A DNA stretch of 64,000 nt from Planctomycetota bacterium (GCA_028291545.1 JAQGHR010000031.1:62001-126000); one strand, 5' to 3'. Numbered from the stretch's first letter, positions 55,680 through 62,994 are shown. Numbers and translations are program-made. The notes: a model not told the origin generated them from the letters alone.

Positions 55680-55735
55680 TTTATAGCAGAAAACAATTAA
55701 AAATACTAATTAATAATTAATGTCGATGATAACTT
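55680..55735 (-). promoter_or_regulatory. AT-rich upstream region with extended -10 promoter
   Basis: On the minus strand TGCTATAAA gives an extended -10 (TGn plus TATAAA). It is preceded by about 45 bases almost free of G and C, resembling an UP element. The start codon of the ice-binding-like gene is about 120 bases downstream. Such AT richness is exceptional in this window. Confidence 0.55.
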
Positions 55736-56480
55736 GATCGTTCACGGTTGCCGTAACTGATCGTTGATTCACCGACCGGGCCAGCGGTAGGTACAGATCT
55801 GCAAGTGATCAGCCCGTCTGCATCGAGCCAGAAACCGAGAGGGTGCAAATGGTTCTGTCGATTTCAATTCTTCGGCGTCGGGAAATCCAATCGATCCAGG
55901 AACGGAGGTCTCCGTTGCCACGTCGCAGTGCGCGGGACTGGACCTCGCGGGACCCGCGTACCTGAGATCGAACGCGCCCGGATTCGCGGCATCGGCACCG
56001 GCCGGGACGGGCCACCGATCAAGGCCGACCGGAACCCCTGAGCTGGGTCGGTGGAATCTGGCTTGACTACGGCAACGGTTCCGTCGTGAATCGAGCGAAG
56101 GCCCTGTTCGAGCCCGTTTCTTGAGCGGTCTCGCCCACGGGATGTTCCTGAGAAAACTGTGGATGGAATAAAATCCCCCGAGAGGGATCGAAACTCTTTC
56201 TCTCGCACGTCCAGTAATCGGTGGCGCCGGCAATAGGCTTTCGCCATGAGCATCATCGGGCCGAGCCGGCGGTTCAATCATGGAATTCGTCGCAGGGCTC
56301 GATCTCGGCGCGCACGGACGCTGCAATCATCCTGGCGGCGGCCAGGAAACCAGCTCGGCGTGGCGGCCAGGGGCGATCTCGGGTAAGATAACATGATTCA
56401 TTCCCTCGGAGCGGTCCGATGCGTCGGCGCCGACCGTTTGGGGCAAGATCCGTAGTGTTGAACGAGGGAAGGACGTCGCG
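55736..56480. other. 745-base intergenic region, no gene recognised
   Basis: Reading frames here (for example minus 55769-56326) have no coding character or homology I recognise. The only distinct item is the dispersed repeat at 56165-56200. Confidence 0.5.
56165..56200 (-). repeat. dispersed 36-nt repeat, copy B
   Basis: On the minus strand this reads GAAAGAGTTTCGATCCCTCT and on to the GGGGGATTTTATTCC end. It is the partner of the copy at 9393-9429. ATCCC and GGGAT form a perfect 5-bp stem around a 6-base loop ahead of TTTTATT. Confidence 0.75.
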
Positions 56481-57026
56481 ATGGCTGGGAGACCGCAAAA
56501 TCGTCTCGAACTCCGCCGCCAGTACGAAGCGGCCGAGCCCGTCGATCCCATGGAGGACGAGGCCGACGACTCGGCGGATGATGGAGGCGATGACGAAGAA
56601 GCCGAACGGAAGCCAAAAAAGAAGGCCAAGGCGCCTTCCAAAGCCAAGCCCAAGGCCGTCAAGGCCCCCAAGCCGGCCGCGCGGATGCGAATCGTCTGGA
56701 CGGTCGTGAACGACGCATTCAAAACCGTCGGGACCTTCGAATACGCGCAGAAAGAGGCCGCCGAAGCACGCGCCCTGGAGCTGACCGCCAAGGGCAAGGG
56801 GACGCACTTCGTCCAGAAGGTGAAGGAGCCCATGCCGGACAACGCCCCCGGTCTCGGCGCCGCCCTTCCCCGTCCCGAACCGATTCCCGAAGCCGCCCCC
56901 GTCGCAGCCAAGGGCAAGGCCAAGGCCGTCGCCGTTCCGGCCGACGATGAAGAGGTTGATGACGACGAAGACGTTGATGTCGATATTGACGCGGATGCCG
57001 AATCTGAGGATGACGACGAAGAATAA
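56481..57026 (+). CDS. charged Lys/Ala/Pro- and Asp/Glu-rich protein
   Basis: The protein has 181 residues. GGAAGGA about ten bases before the ATG fits. An acidic segment (EDEADDSADDGGDDEEAE) is followed by a Lys/Pro/Ala stretch (KPKKKAKAPSKAKPKAVKAP) reminiscent of histone H1-like tails. A small folded core comes next (MRIVWTVVNDAFKTVGTFEY and KEAAEARALELTAKGKGTHF), then a second acidic tail. The core looks conserved but I cannot name it; a nucleic-acid-binding role is conceivable. It is followed by a strong terminator. Confidence 0.75.
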   Translation: MAGRPQNRLELRRQYEAAEPVDPMEDEADDSADDGGDDEEAERKPKKKAKAPSKAKPKAVKAPKPAARMRIVWTVVNDAFKTVGTFEYAQKEAAEARALELTAKGKGTHFVQKVKEPMPDNAPGLGAALPRPEPIPEAAPVAAKGKAKAVAVPADDEEVDDDEDVDVDIDADAESEDDDEE

Positions 57027-57056
57027 GCGTCCCGCGGCTCAATCAATTGAAAAAAA

Positions 57057-57098
57057 GAGGCCGTCGCGAAAAAAAATTCGCGACGGCCTCTTTTTTTT
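57057..57098. terminator. bidirectional Rho-independent terminator
   Basis: A perfect 14-bp stem pairs 57057-57070 with 57077-57090 around six A. Eight T follow, and a run of seven A precedes it, so it works in both directions. It ends the 56481 gene on the plus strand and would end a tRNA transcript arriving on the minus strand. Confidence 0.95.
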
Positions 57099-57108
57099 CT
57101 AACTCAAG

Positions 57109-57150
57109 TGGGCGCACGAAGATTCGAACTTCGGACCTCGCCCTTATCAG
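57109..57150 (-). other. 3' half of a tRNA, best match tRNA-Ile(GAT); left attachment junction
   Basis: On the minus strand the piece starts at the anticodon loop CTGATAA (57150). It continues through the 3' anticodon stem GGGCG, variable loop AGGTC, and perfect T-arm CGAAG-TTCGAAT-CTTCG, to acceptor TGCGCCC and discriminator A (57109). Spacing is exactly that of a tRNA. No matching 5' half (expected acceptor GGGCGCA) lies to the right, so the gene is split. The terminator and an integrase flank it, as at an integration site. Confidence 0.85.
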
Positions 57151-57265
57151 CCGTGCCCACAACGGGTTACGGCGAATTATGGGGGATTGTTTCACAAAAA
57201 GCAAATCGCAGGATGGGTAAATAGGGTAGGCTTTGCGGGCAATATCGCCCGCGGAGTCCGCCCTG

Positions 57266-58330
57266 ATGATGCATCCTTCGAATCTCTCCGGCGCCCAATC
57301 CTGGTCGCAACTCTTGACCCGGATCCTGGCGGCGCTGCCGCCCGCCGTCATCGTCCCGGTGCCCCTCCCGCAATGGAGCGAGGAGGTGGCCGCGTTCTAC
57401 GCGGGGAAGGCTCAGACGACCCGCCTGAAGGCCGCCCAGGCCCTGCGGATGGCGATCGGCCTGGCCGGCCCGGACGCGACGACGGAGGCCCTGACGCCGG
57501 AGCTGGTGGCCCGGTTCGCGGCCTCGCGGCCGGAGATCCGGCCGGCGACGATGGATGGCCTGATGCGCTCGCTCCGGGCCGCCTGCAACCTGGCCGTCTC
57601 GCGGGGCCAGCTCGCCGGCGTGCCCTTCAGCCCGGAGACGCCCTGGCCGTCGCTCAAGTCCGTGCCCGCGCTCCGATCCCGGCATCATTCCCGGGCCGAG
57701 TTGGCGCGGTTCTTGGCGGCCCTGGCGGCCGGTGCGACGACGTGGGATGGGGGTCGGTTGTATGCGTTAGGTGCGGTGTACACGTATTGCGGTCTAAGGC
57801 GCAACGAGGCCCTCCGGCTGCGGGTCGAGGACGTGGACTTCCGGCAGGGGATATTGCGGGTCGTGAGGAGGAATGGGAAGGCCCTGAAGACGGTGGCGAG
57901 CGAGGCGGCCGTGCCGATGCCGAAGGCCCTGGTCGCGATCCTGAAAGCGTGGGTGGGCCGCTGCGGGTCGGAATGGCTATTCCCCGGGATGCGGCGGCGC
58001 GGGCCGTGGGTCGGGGGGATGGTCGGGAAGAAGCCGGCCGACCGGCTCAAGGCGGTGGCCGCCTCGGTGGGGATCCGAGGCCTCGGGCCGCACACGCTGC
58101 GGCATTCGCTGGCCACCCACCTGCGCGGCTTCTACGGGTTGTCGCCCAAGCAGGTCCAGATGATTTTGCGTCACTCGAACCAGTACACCCAGGAGCTGTA
58201 CTGCCACCAGGACCTGGAGAACCTCGGCGCGCTGGTCAGGTGCGTCGATTTCGGCTCGCCAGCGTCTTCGACCCGCCGCCGCCGATTGCCGCCGACGACG
58301 CTATCGAGCCCCAGGCTGGCGGCTCCCTGA
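57266..58330 (+). CDS. tyrosine recombinase/integrase
   Basis: The protein has 354 residues from the ATG at 57266 (second ATG follows directly; a TTG at 57233 is also in frame). The SAM-like core-binding domain spans residues 30-130. The catalytic domain has TYCGLRRNEALRLRVEDVDF (Arg I), HTLRHSLATHL (HxxR) and LRHSNQYTQELYCHQ (final His and the nucleophilic Tyr). The Pro/Arg-rich C-terminal tail extends about 35 residues beyond. It should recombine the tRNA core with the element attP. It begins 116 bases inside the tRNA fragment. Confidence 0.93.
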   Translation: MMHPSNLSGAQSWSQLLTRILAALPPAVIVPVPLPQWSEEVAAFYAGKAQTTRLKAAQALRMAIGLAGPDATTEALTPELVARFAASRPEIRPATMDGLMRSLRAACNLAVSRGQLAGVPFSPETPWPSLKSVPALRSRHHSRAELARFLAALAAGATTWDGGRLYALGAVYTYCGLRRNEALRLRVEDVDFRQGILRVVRRNGKALKTVASEAAVPMPKALVAILKAWVGRCGSEWLFPGMRRRGPWVGGMVGKKPADRLKAVAASVGIRGLGPHTLRHSLATHLRGFYGLSPKQVQMILRHSNQYTQELYCHQDLENLGALVRCVDFGSPASSTRRRRLPPTTLSSPRLAAP

Positions 58331-58350
58331 TCCTCGCCCCCCCGGCGTCC

Positions 58351-58551
58351 GTGCTCAGCCCGCGCCAGGGGGTCGCCCTCGCCCTGCTGGGCGCGGCCGT
58401 CGTCCTGGCGCTGGTCGCGCGGCGGATGGACCCGGCCCTGCTCCGCGCCCAGGAGGCCTCGCGCAACGATCGGGGGCCGGACTGGCAGGGGACCGACGCG
58501 CGGGAGGATGCGGACACGGCGGACTTCCCGGGGAAAGGGGGCCCGCCGTGA
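58351..58551 (+). CDS. small membrane protein (possible)
   Basis: The protein has 66 residues from a GTG at 58351. One membrane segment, GVALALLGAAVVLALVARR, is followed by a charged tail (RGPDWQGTDAREDADTADF). Its stop overlaps the GTG of parA as GTGA, the same arrangement used by other genes of the element. The start is uncertain because the frame is open upstream into the integrase gene. No family recognised. Confidence 0.45.
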   Translation: MLSPRQGVALALLGAAVVLALVARRMDPALLRAQEASRNDRGPDWQGTDAREDADTADFPGKGGPP

Positions 58552-59342
58552 TCTCCGTCGCCTTCCTCAATCAGAAGGGCGGGGTCGGCAAGACCTCGCT
58601 CTGCCACCACCTGGCCGGCGCGCTGGCGGACCTGGGCAGGCAGGTGCTGCTGGTGGATTACGACCCGCAGGCCTCGCTCACGCAGGGGCTGCTCGGGCCG
58701 GACGAGGCGGAGACGCTGCCGATCGAGCTGACGGCGGCGGCGATCGTCGCGGGGCAGATGCCCGATCCCATGGACGTGATCCGCCAGGTCGGCGAGCGGA
58801 CCCGGCTGGTGCCGGGCTCGGCGGCGGCCGGGGAGTGGAACGTCGCCAACCCCTATCGCCTGCAGGGCTCGGAGCGGGCCGCCCTGCGCCGGTTCCTGGC
58901 CGAGGCGGCGGCGGAGGCGGCGTACGATTACTGCCTCGTCGACTGCCCTCCCAACCTGTCGATGTGCGCGGCGCAGGCCCTGGCCGCGGCCGAGTTCCTG
59001 GCGATCCCGACCCAGCCCGAGGACTACGGGGCGCAGGGCCTGCGCCCCGTGCTCGACTTCTTCGCCGACGCCCGCGACGAGGACAACCCGTTCTTGAAGC
59101 TCGCGGGCGTCATCGTCAACCGCAAGGCCCGGTTCGCGATCCACGCGACCTACGAGGCCAGGCTCCGCAAGCTCTACGCCGGGGACGTCTTCACGGCCGT
59201 CGTCCCCCAGCTCGTGAGCTACGTGGAGGCGATCAGCTTCCGGCTCCCGATCTCGCGCCACGACCCCAGGAGCAACGCCGCCGAGGCGATGCGGGCCGTG
59301 GCCGACGAGTTCCTGATCCGCACCCGGGGGGACCTCCCATGA
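58548..59342 (+). CDS. parA: ParA/Soj-type partition ATPase
   Basis: The protein has 264 residues. FLNQKGGVGKTSLCHHLAGA is the deviant Walker A with the signature Lys, LLVDYDPQASLTQGL the A' motif, and YDYCLVDCPPNLSM Walker B. It starts directly with the ATPase and has no N-terminal HTH, as in chromosome-type and type Ib ParA proteins. It moves or positions DNA bound by ParB. It starts with GTG in overlap with the preceding small frame, and its stop overlaps the parB start by ATGA. Confidence 0.95.
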   Translation: MISVAFLNQKGGVGKTSLCHHLAGALADLGRQVLLVDYDPQASLTQGLLGPDEAETLPIELTAAAIVAGQMPDPMDVIRQVGERTRLVPGSAAAGEWNVANPYRLQGSERAALRRFLAEAAAEAAYDYCLVDCPPNLSMCAAQALAAAEFLAIPTQPEDYGAQGLRPVLDFFADARDEDNPFLKLAGVIVNRKARFAIHATYEARLRKLYAGDVFTAVVPQLVSYVEAISFRLPISRHDPRSNAAEAMRAVADEFLIRTRGDLP

Positions 59343-60580
59343 GCAAGGCCGCGAAGCTGGAAAGGCAAGTCGGCAAGAATATCGCCGAGAGCATCGGCGC
59401 GACGCCCCGGCCGCGGCCGAGGCTGGCCGACGTCGCCGAGGCGGGGCGCGCCCGCGAGCGGGTCCGGGCCGACGACGCGGCGTTCCGGATCCCGCTGGGG
59501 CTGATCGATCGCGACCCGTCGCAGCCCCGCAGACACTTCGACGACGCGTCGATCGCCGAGCTGGCGGCGTCGCTCAAGCAGCCCTCGGGCCAGCTCCAGC
59601 CCTGCACCGTGCGGAAGGTCGACGGGGCCTACCTGATCCTGGCCGGCGAGCGGCGCTGGCGGGCCGCGAAGCTCGCCGGCCTCGAAACCCTGCTCTGCCG
59701 TGTGATCGAGGACGGCCGCGACCGGATGGAGGTGGAGGCGGACCAGATCGCCGAGAACGTGCAGCGCGAGGACCTCGCGCCGATGGACCTCGCCCGCGCC
59801 CTGGAACGCCAGATGAAGGCGAGGCGGTGCTCGCAGGCCGCGCTGGCCGAGAGGCTCGGCATGAACCCGAGCGCGGTGTCCAGGGCACTCGAGCTCGGCG
59901 AGATGCCGGCCCCCCTGAAAAAAGCCGTCGAGCGCGAGGAGATCGCGCCGTCCACGGCCCTCGTCATCGCGAGGCACGAGGATCCCGCCGAGCGCGTCAA
60001 GCTGACCCGGGCCGCCAGGAACGGGGAGCTGTCGCGAGACGAGGCGGCGAAGATCGTGTCGGCCTCGAAACGGCCCGATCCGACGCCCGTGGCCGACACG
60101 ATTTCTTGCACGGTGCATGATCGAAACATTCCGATCCCTGGATCATGCACCGTGCAAGAACCGGACGTGGCCGACGCGGCCCTCGCCGGTCCGCAGAGTG
60201 CCAGGGCCGGGGCCGCGGCGGAGCCATCCCGGGCGACCCTCTGGGGGTGCGACGTGCTCGGCGATTCGGCGTCGGTCTCGGTCGAGCTCAAGGCGGGCGT
60301 GCCGCGCAAGATGATCGCCGACGCGCTGCGCGCGGCGGCCGGGCATTTCGAGCAGGAGGAATCCGGCGGCCTGCGATTCAAGAAGGGCATGCAGGTCAGG
60401 GTCTCCTTGAGGAACCATCCCCACGACGGCCGGACCGGTATCGTCCAGGGGCCGGGATTCGCCGGCGGCGTCGAGTGCCGCCTCGAGAACCCGGCGACCC
60501 GGGTGACCACGATCTGGACCTTCAAGCCCGGCGAGCTGGTGATCCTGGCCCCGGAAAAAAAAGATCGGAGGCGCCCGTGA
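59339..60580 (+). CDS. parB: ParB-like partition protein with C-terminal KOW/SH3-like extension
   Basis: The protein has 413 residues. The N-terminal nuclease/CTPase-like ParB domain has LIDRDPSQPRRHFDDASI, YLILAGERRWRAAKLAGLET and QIAENVQREDLAPMDLARAL. The HTH is CSQAALAERLGMNPSAVSRA near residues 160-185. A linker (250-310) contains SCTVHD and SCTVQE, encoded by a perfect inverted repeat. The final 100 residues (GMQVRVSLRNHPHDGRTGIV, ECRLENPATRVTTIWTFKPG) look like a KOW/SH3-type beta barrel not usual in ParB. It should load at a parS site and act with ParA. Confidence 0.92.
   Translation: MSKAAKLERQVGKNIAESIGATPRPRPRLADVAEAGRARERVRADDAAFRIPLGLIDRDPSQPRRHFDDASIAELAASLKQPSGQLQPCTVRKVDGAYLILAGERRWRAAKLAGLETLLCRVIEDGRDRMEVEADQIAENVQREDLAPMDLARALERQMKARRCSQAALAERLGMNPSAVSRALELGEMPAPLKKAVEREEIAPSTALVIARHEDPAERVKLTRAARNGELSRDEAAKIVSASKRPDPTPVADTISCTVHDRNIPIPGSCTVQEPDVADAALAGPQSARAGAAAEPSRATLWGCDVLGDSASVSVELKAGVPRKMIADALRAAAGHFEQEESGGLRFKKGMQVRVSLRNHPHDGRTGIVQGPGFAGGVECRLENPATRVTTIWTFKPGELVILAPEKKDRRRP
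60103..60160. repeat. perfect 20-bp inverted repeat inside parB (candidate parS or regulatory site)
   Basis: TTCTTGCACGGTGCATGATC at 60103-60122 is exactly repeated in reverse complement at 60141-60160 with an 18-base spacer. Each arm also contains the small palindrome TGCACGGTGCA. A related TGCACCGTGCGG occurs at 59602 earlier in parB. The site lies in the linker-coding part of the gene. Confidence 0.9.
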
Positions 60581-60834
60581 TCGCCGTCGCCCGGGTGCCT
60601 CGACGTCCATCCCAACCTCGAACCAAGCGATCGCGTCTGAGGACGCTGGAGCCGGGCGAGTCGGCGCGGCTCAACTGGCCCGGCCACGTCTGCCACGGCG
60701 CGATCTGCCGCGTCCTGTCGGTCGACGTCGACGGGGTCCGGGTCCAGGTCGAGTGGGGCGAGCAGAACGTGTCGGGATTCCTTGCGCTGTTCCCCCGCCA
60801 TCGGCTGCGGCCGAGGAAGGAGCGTGGCCGATGA
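60577..60834 (+). CDS. small SH3/KOW-like protein of the element
   Basis: The protein has 85 residues. The GTG start overlaps the parB stop as GTGA and has GGAGG upstream, so it is coupled to parB. The basic N-terminus (RRPSQPRTKRSRLRTLEPGE) precedes a beta-rich core, HVCHGAICRVLSVDVDGVRV. The core resembles the C-terminal extension of the ParB before it. A DNA- or RNA-binding accessory role is possible but unproven. Confidence 0.75.
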   Translation: MIAVARVPRRPSQPRTKRSRLRTLEPGESARLNWPGHVCHGAICRVLSVDVDGVRVQVEWGEQNVSGFLALFPRHRLRPRKERGR

Positions 60835-60909
60835 CGCGACGCTCCGAGGTGACCGTTTTTCCCGGCGGGCGTCCCGTATCATGGGCGCCGTCGCGACCCT
60901 CGCGACCGC

Positions 60910-60944
60910 CACAGGAGGACCTGTGGATACATAACTTCCGTTAT
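60910..60944 (+). promoter_or_regulatory. two adjacent inverted repeats upstream of 60970 gene
   Basis: CACAGG-AGGA-CCTGTG (60910-60925) and ATAAC-TTCC-GTTAT (60931-60944) lie in the 135-base gap before the ATG at 60970. This is the longest gap in the element downstream of parB. An operator or promoter is the likely content; no clear -35/-10 pair was found. Confidence 0.4.
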
Positions 60945-60969
60945 CGGACGCACACGCCAAGGCGCGTAT

Positions 60970-61209
60970 ATGCCCCGAAAGCCCGACCGCCACCCCCTGC
61001 ATCCCGTCGGCACGGTCAAGCGCGTGCGCGTCCGGCGGATCATCTGCAGGGCCGGCCTGGTGGTCGTGATCTGCACCGAGGAGAGCAATCCGGTCTCCGG
61101 CTATGCCTGCTGCTTCGACGGGGAATACACCCCTCCGCTCGCCGGCCAGGCCGGCACGGTCACGCTCGACGGCGACGGCGACTGGAAGTTCGAGCCCGTG
61201 AAAAATTGA
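60970..61209 (+). CDS. hypothetical protein of the element
   Basis: The protein has 79 residues. The N-terminus is basic (PRKPDRHPLHPVGTVKRVRV). A beta-rich core has IICRAGLVVVICTEESNP and YACCFDGEYTPPLAG, with four Cys that could bind a metal. AGTVTLDGDGDWKFEPV closes it. I recognise no family. It is the first gene after the only sizeable gap downstream of parB, so may begin a new transcription unit. Confidence 0.65.
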   Translation: MPRKPDRHPLHPVGTVKRVRVRRIICRAGLVVVICTEESNPVSGYACCFDGEYTPPLAGQAGTVTLDGDGDWKFEPVKN

Positions 61210-61226
61210 CACACCGGAGTACTCAC

Positions 61227-61625
61227 ATGGGCGAGGATCTCCCCGAGTCCGATCCGCTGCGAGGCGTGCCGCGCGACTACCGACGCGCCCTGGGCGAATG
61301 GTGGGATCAGTGGGAGTCGACGCTCCGCGCCGACGAGCTGCCGCCCGACGCCCAGGTCGACGTCGAAGTGGTCCGCACCGAAGACGACAGGCCGGTCTTC
61401 CTCTTCCTGAGGCTCAGCGCGGAGTACGACGAACGCACGTTTTCGGAATCGAACACATTGGCCATCGGGCTGCCCCTCGACGGCCAGCCCGGATGGGCGC
61501 ATTCCTCGTTGATATTCTCGCTCGAAGATATGCGGAAGAAACTCAAGCGAAAGGTCGTGAAGCACGTGCTCGGCGGGGGCCGCGGGCGCGACCCGGGGCC
61601 ATCTGACGGTCGATCGCAGGAGTGA
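61227..61625 (+). CDS. hypothetical protein of the element
   Basis: The protein has 132 residues from the ATG at 61227, preceded by CCGGAG. An in-frame frame extends further upstream but has shadow character. It is acidic to neutral, with YRRALGEWWDQWESTLRADE, DVEVVRTEDDRPVFLFLRLS and FSESNTLAIGLPLDGQ. The tail is a charged helix, MRKKLKRKVVKHVLGGG. No domain is recognised. It starts 17 bases after the previous stop. Confidence 0.65.
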   Translation: MGEDLPESDPLRGVPRDYRRALGEWWDQWESTLRADELPPDAQVDVEVVRTEDDRPVFLFLRLSAEYDERTFSESNTLAIGLPLDGQPGWAHSSLIFSLEDMRKKLKRKVVKHVLGGGRGRDPGPSDGRSQE

Positions 61626-61673
61626 AGTGAGAACGTCTTAACCCTTTTTTCGAACCTCTCGACCGAGGGAACC

Positions 61674-62009
61674 ATGTCCCACCACGGCAGCCAACCCTTC
61701 GAGTCCGCCTACCGGAATCTGATCGCCAAGGCCGAGGGCCTCGGCGCGACCGGGGCGTATCCCCGGGGCAAGATAGAACCCGCGATCGCCGAGAGGGTAG
61801 ACCAAGCGACGGCGGAGCTCCGCCAGCAGCTGCACGCGGCCCGCAACGCGGAGCAGGCCGCGCTGTCGAAGCTCGCCCTGGCCGAGATCCGCGAGAAGAT
61901 CCTCCGCGATGCGCTCTGGGACATCGGCAACTCGAAGGCATTCTTCGAGGGGGAGCGGACGCTGACGATGATCGCCAGGGCGGCGCTGAACGAGGTGATG
62001 GAACCATGA
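61674..62009 (+). CDS. hypothetical protein of the element
   Basis: The protein has 111 residues. GAGGGA upstream supports the ATG. The body is almost wholly helical, with a likely coiled coil, RVDQATAELRQQLHAARNAE followed by QAALSKLALAEIREKILRD. Its stop overlaps the next start as ATGA, so the two are translationally coupled. Family unknown; phage- and plasmid-borne small helical proteins of this kind are common. Confidence 0.7.
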   Translation: MSHHGSQPFESAYRNLIAKAEGLGATGAYPRGKIEPAIAERVDQATAELRQQLHAARNAEQAALSKLALAEIREKILRDALWDIGNSKAFFEGERTLTMIARAALNEVMEP

Positions 62010-62356
62010 GTCATCCCCAGCAGCTCAGGCCCTGCCCCTTCTGCGGCTCGGACCACATCGAGCCCCGCTCCGAGGACGTCGCCGGATCGCCGCCGCTCGT
62101 CGTCCATTGGTGCGAGTGCTTCCTCTGCGGGGCCAGGGGCTCGCGGACGAGCGTGGGCCGGGTGCTCGCGGCGGCGTGGTGGGATTGGCGGATGCCCCCC
62201 AGGTCGAAGACCCCCCGGGTGCCCGGCCCGCCGGACCCGCCCAGGCGCCGCTGTGCCCGATGCAAATGCCCGTATACCGATCACGACCGGGCCACGGGCC
62301 GTTGCACTGCGGCCCATTGCGAGTGCTCGCGATACATGAATCCGGAGGTGGCATGA
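62006..62356 (+). CDS. Lar-like zinc-ribbon protein with second Cys-rich motif
   Basis: The protein has 116 residues. LRPCPFCGSDHIEPRSED and CECFLCGARGSRTSVG form a zinc ribbon like that of Lar-type restriction-alleviation proteins of phages and plasmids (CPFCGS...C..CGA). A second Cys cluster, RRRCARCKCPYTDHDRA then CTAAHCECSRYM, follows near residue 85 and is unusual. Lar proteins act on type I restriction, but zinc ribbons of this form are also found in unrelated phage proteins. It overlaps both neighbours by ATGA. Confidence 0.7.
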   Translation: MSHPQQLRPCPFCGSDHIEPRSEDVAGSPPLVVHWCECFLCGARGSRTSVGRVLAAAWWDWRMPPRSKTPRVPGPPDPPRRRCARCKCPYTDHDRATGRCTAAHCECSRYMNPEVA

Positions 62357-62490
62357 TCGTCGTCCTCGACGTCCGCGAAAACCTCGTCTGGTGGCTGGTC
62401 GGCGGCCTGCTGGCGCTCGCGCTCGCGAAGGTCCGCAAGAAATCGGAAGCCGCGCCAGCTACCGATCAACCGGGCATACTTCGAACTTGA
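62353..62490 (+). CDS. small single-span membrane protein
   Basis: The protein has 45 residues. The ATG overlaps the previous stop as ATGA, with GGAGG upstream. LVWWLVGGLLALALAKVRKK is one membrane segment followed by a basic end, so probably N-out/C-in. No family is recognised. Confidence 0.65.
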   Translation: MIVVLDVRENLVWWLVGGLLALALAKVRKKSEAAPATDQPGILRT

Positions 62491-62510
62491 GTAGCAATAA
62501 AGGAAGGGAA

Positions 62511-62693
62511 ATGAGCGACGTGCCCAGAGCGACCATGTCGGCCTTCGACGCGACGGAGATGGGGCCGATCAGGCTAGCCCTCGCGATTCTCGCGTTCGGG
62601 ATCTTCACCGTGAAAGCCTACTTTATCCTCAAATTTCTCATCGAGATGATCGTCCAATGGCTCCGAGGGAAAACACGCCGGCCACCCAACTGA
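62511..62693 (+). CDS. small single-span membrane protein
   Basis: The protein has 60 residues. AAGGAAGGG just before the ATG is a strong ribosome binding site. The membrane segment is IRLALAILAFGIFTVKAYFI, followed by an amphipathic ILKFLIEMIVQWLRGK. It overlaps the next gene by 37 bases if that gene starts at 62657. Function is unknown; the size would suit a holin-like or signal-anchor peptide, which is speculation. Confidence 0.65.
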   Translation: MSDVPRATMSAFDATEMGPIRLALAILAFGIFTVKAYFILKFLIEMIVQWLRGKTRRPPN

Positions 62694-62950
62694 GACTGAG
62701 CCGGCCCATGAAGCGCATGCTGTCCAATCTCCTGGCCGGCGATCCCATCAATCAGGGGTGCCGCAAATGGCCGGGCGTCGGGGGTACGGTCAAGGTCCTG
62801 CGTGCCCTGCGATCGCGACATCTCATCACCGATCACGGCGATCTCACGGAGCTGGGCCGGAGCGTTGCCGAGCAACTGCCGGGCCAGAAGGTGCTGTTCG
62901 CGGCCCCGGCGAGCCGGGACCTGGCGGGGCAAAAGAGGATGTTCGAATGA
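62657..62950 (+). CDS. hypothetical winged-helix-like protein
   Basis: The protein has 97 residues from 62657, or 80 from the ATG at 62708. RMLSNLLAGDPINQGCRKWP, TVKVLRALRSRHLITDHG and LTELGRSVAEQL have the pattern of a small winged helix (phage or plasmid repressor-like). I cannot assign a known family. The overlap with the preceding gene is real if the first ATG is used. Confidence 0.6.
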   Translation: MAPRENTPATQLRLSRPMKRMLSNLLAGDPINQGCRKWPGVGGTVKVLRALRSRHLITDHGDLTELGRSVAEQLPGQKVLFAAPASRDLAGQKRMFE

Positions 62951-62994
62951 GCCTCAGAGACGCGTTGGACCCCATCAAGGATAGGAGCTAGTCA

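Noticed and set aside
55769-56326. 185-codon minus-strand frame
   Set aside because: Composition is Arg/Pro/Ser-rich as in shadow frames, it overlaps the dispersed repeat, and no motif is seen.
57109-57260. complete tRNA-Ile gene
   Set aside because: The 5' half (acceptor GGGCGCA, D-arm) is not present on the minus strand to the right, so only a 3' half is called.
57187-58551. 454-codon plus-strand frame overlapping the integrase
   Set aside because: Most of it is the integrase in another frame. Only its last 66 codons, outside the integrase and with a membrane segment, were kept as a possible gene.
62947-62991. 14-codon frame overlapping the preceding stop by ATGA
   Set aside because: It is too short to support as a gene; possibly only couples translation to the next gene.
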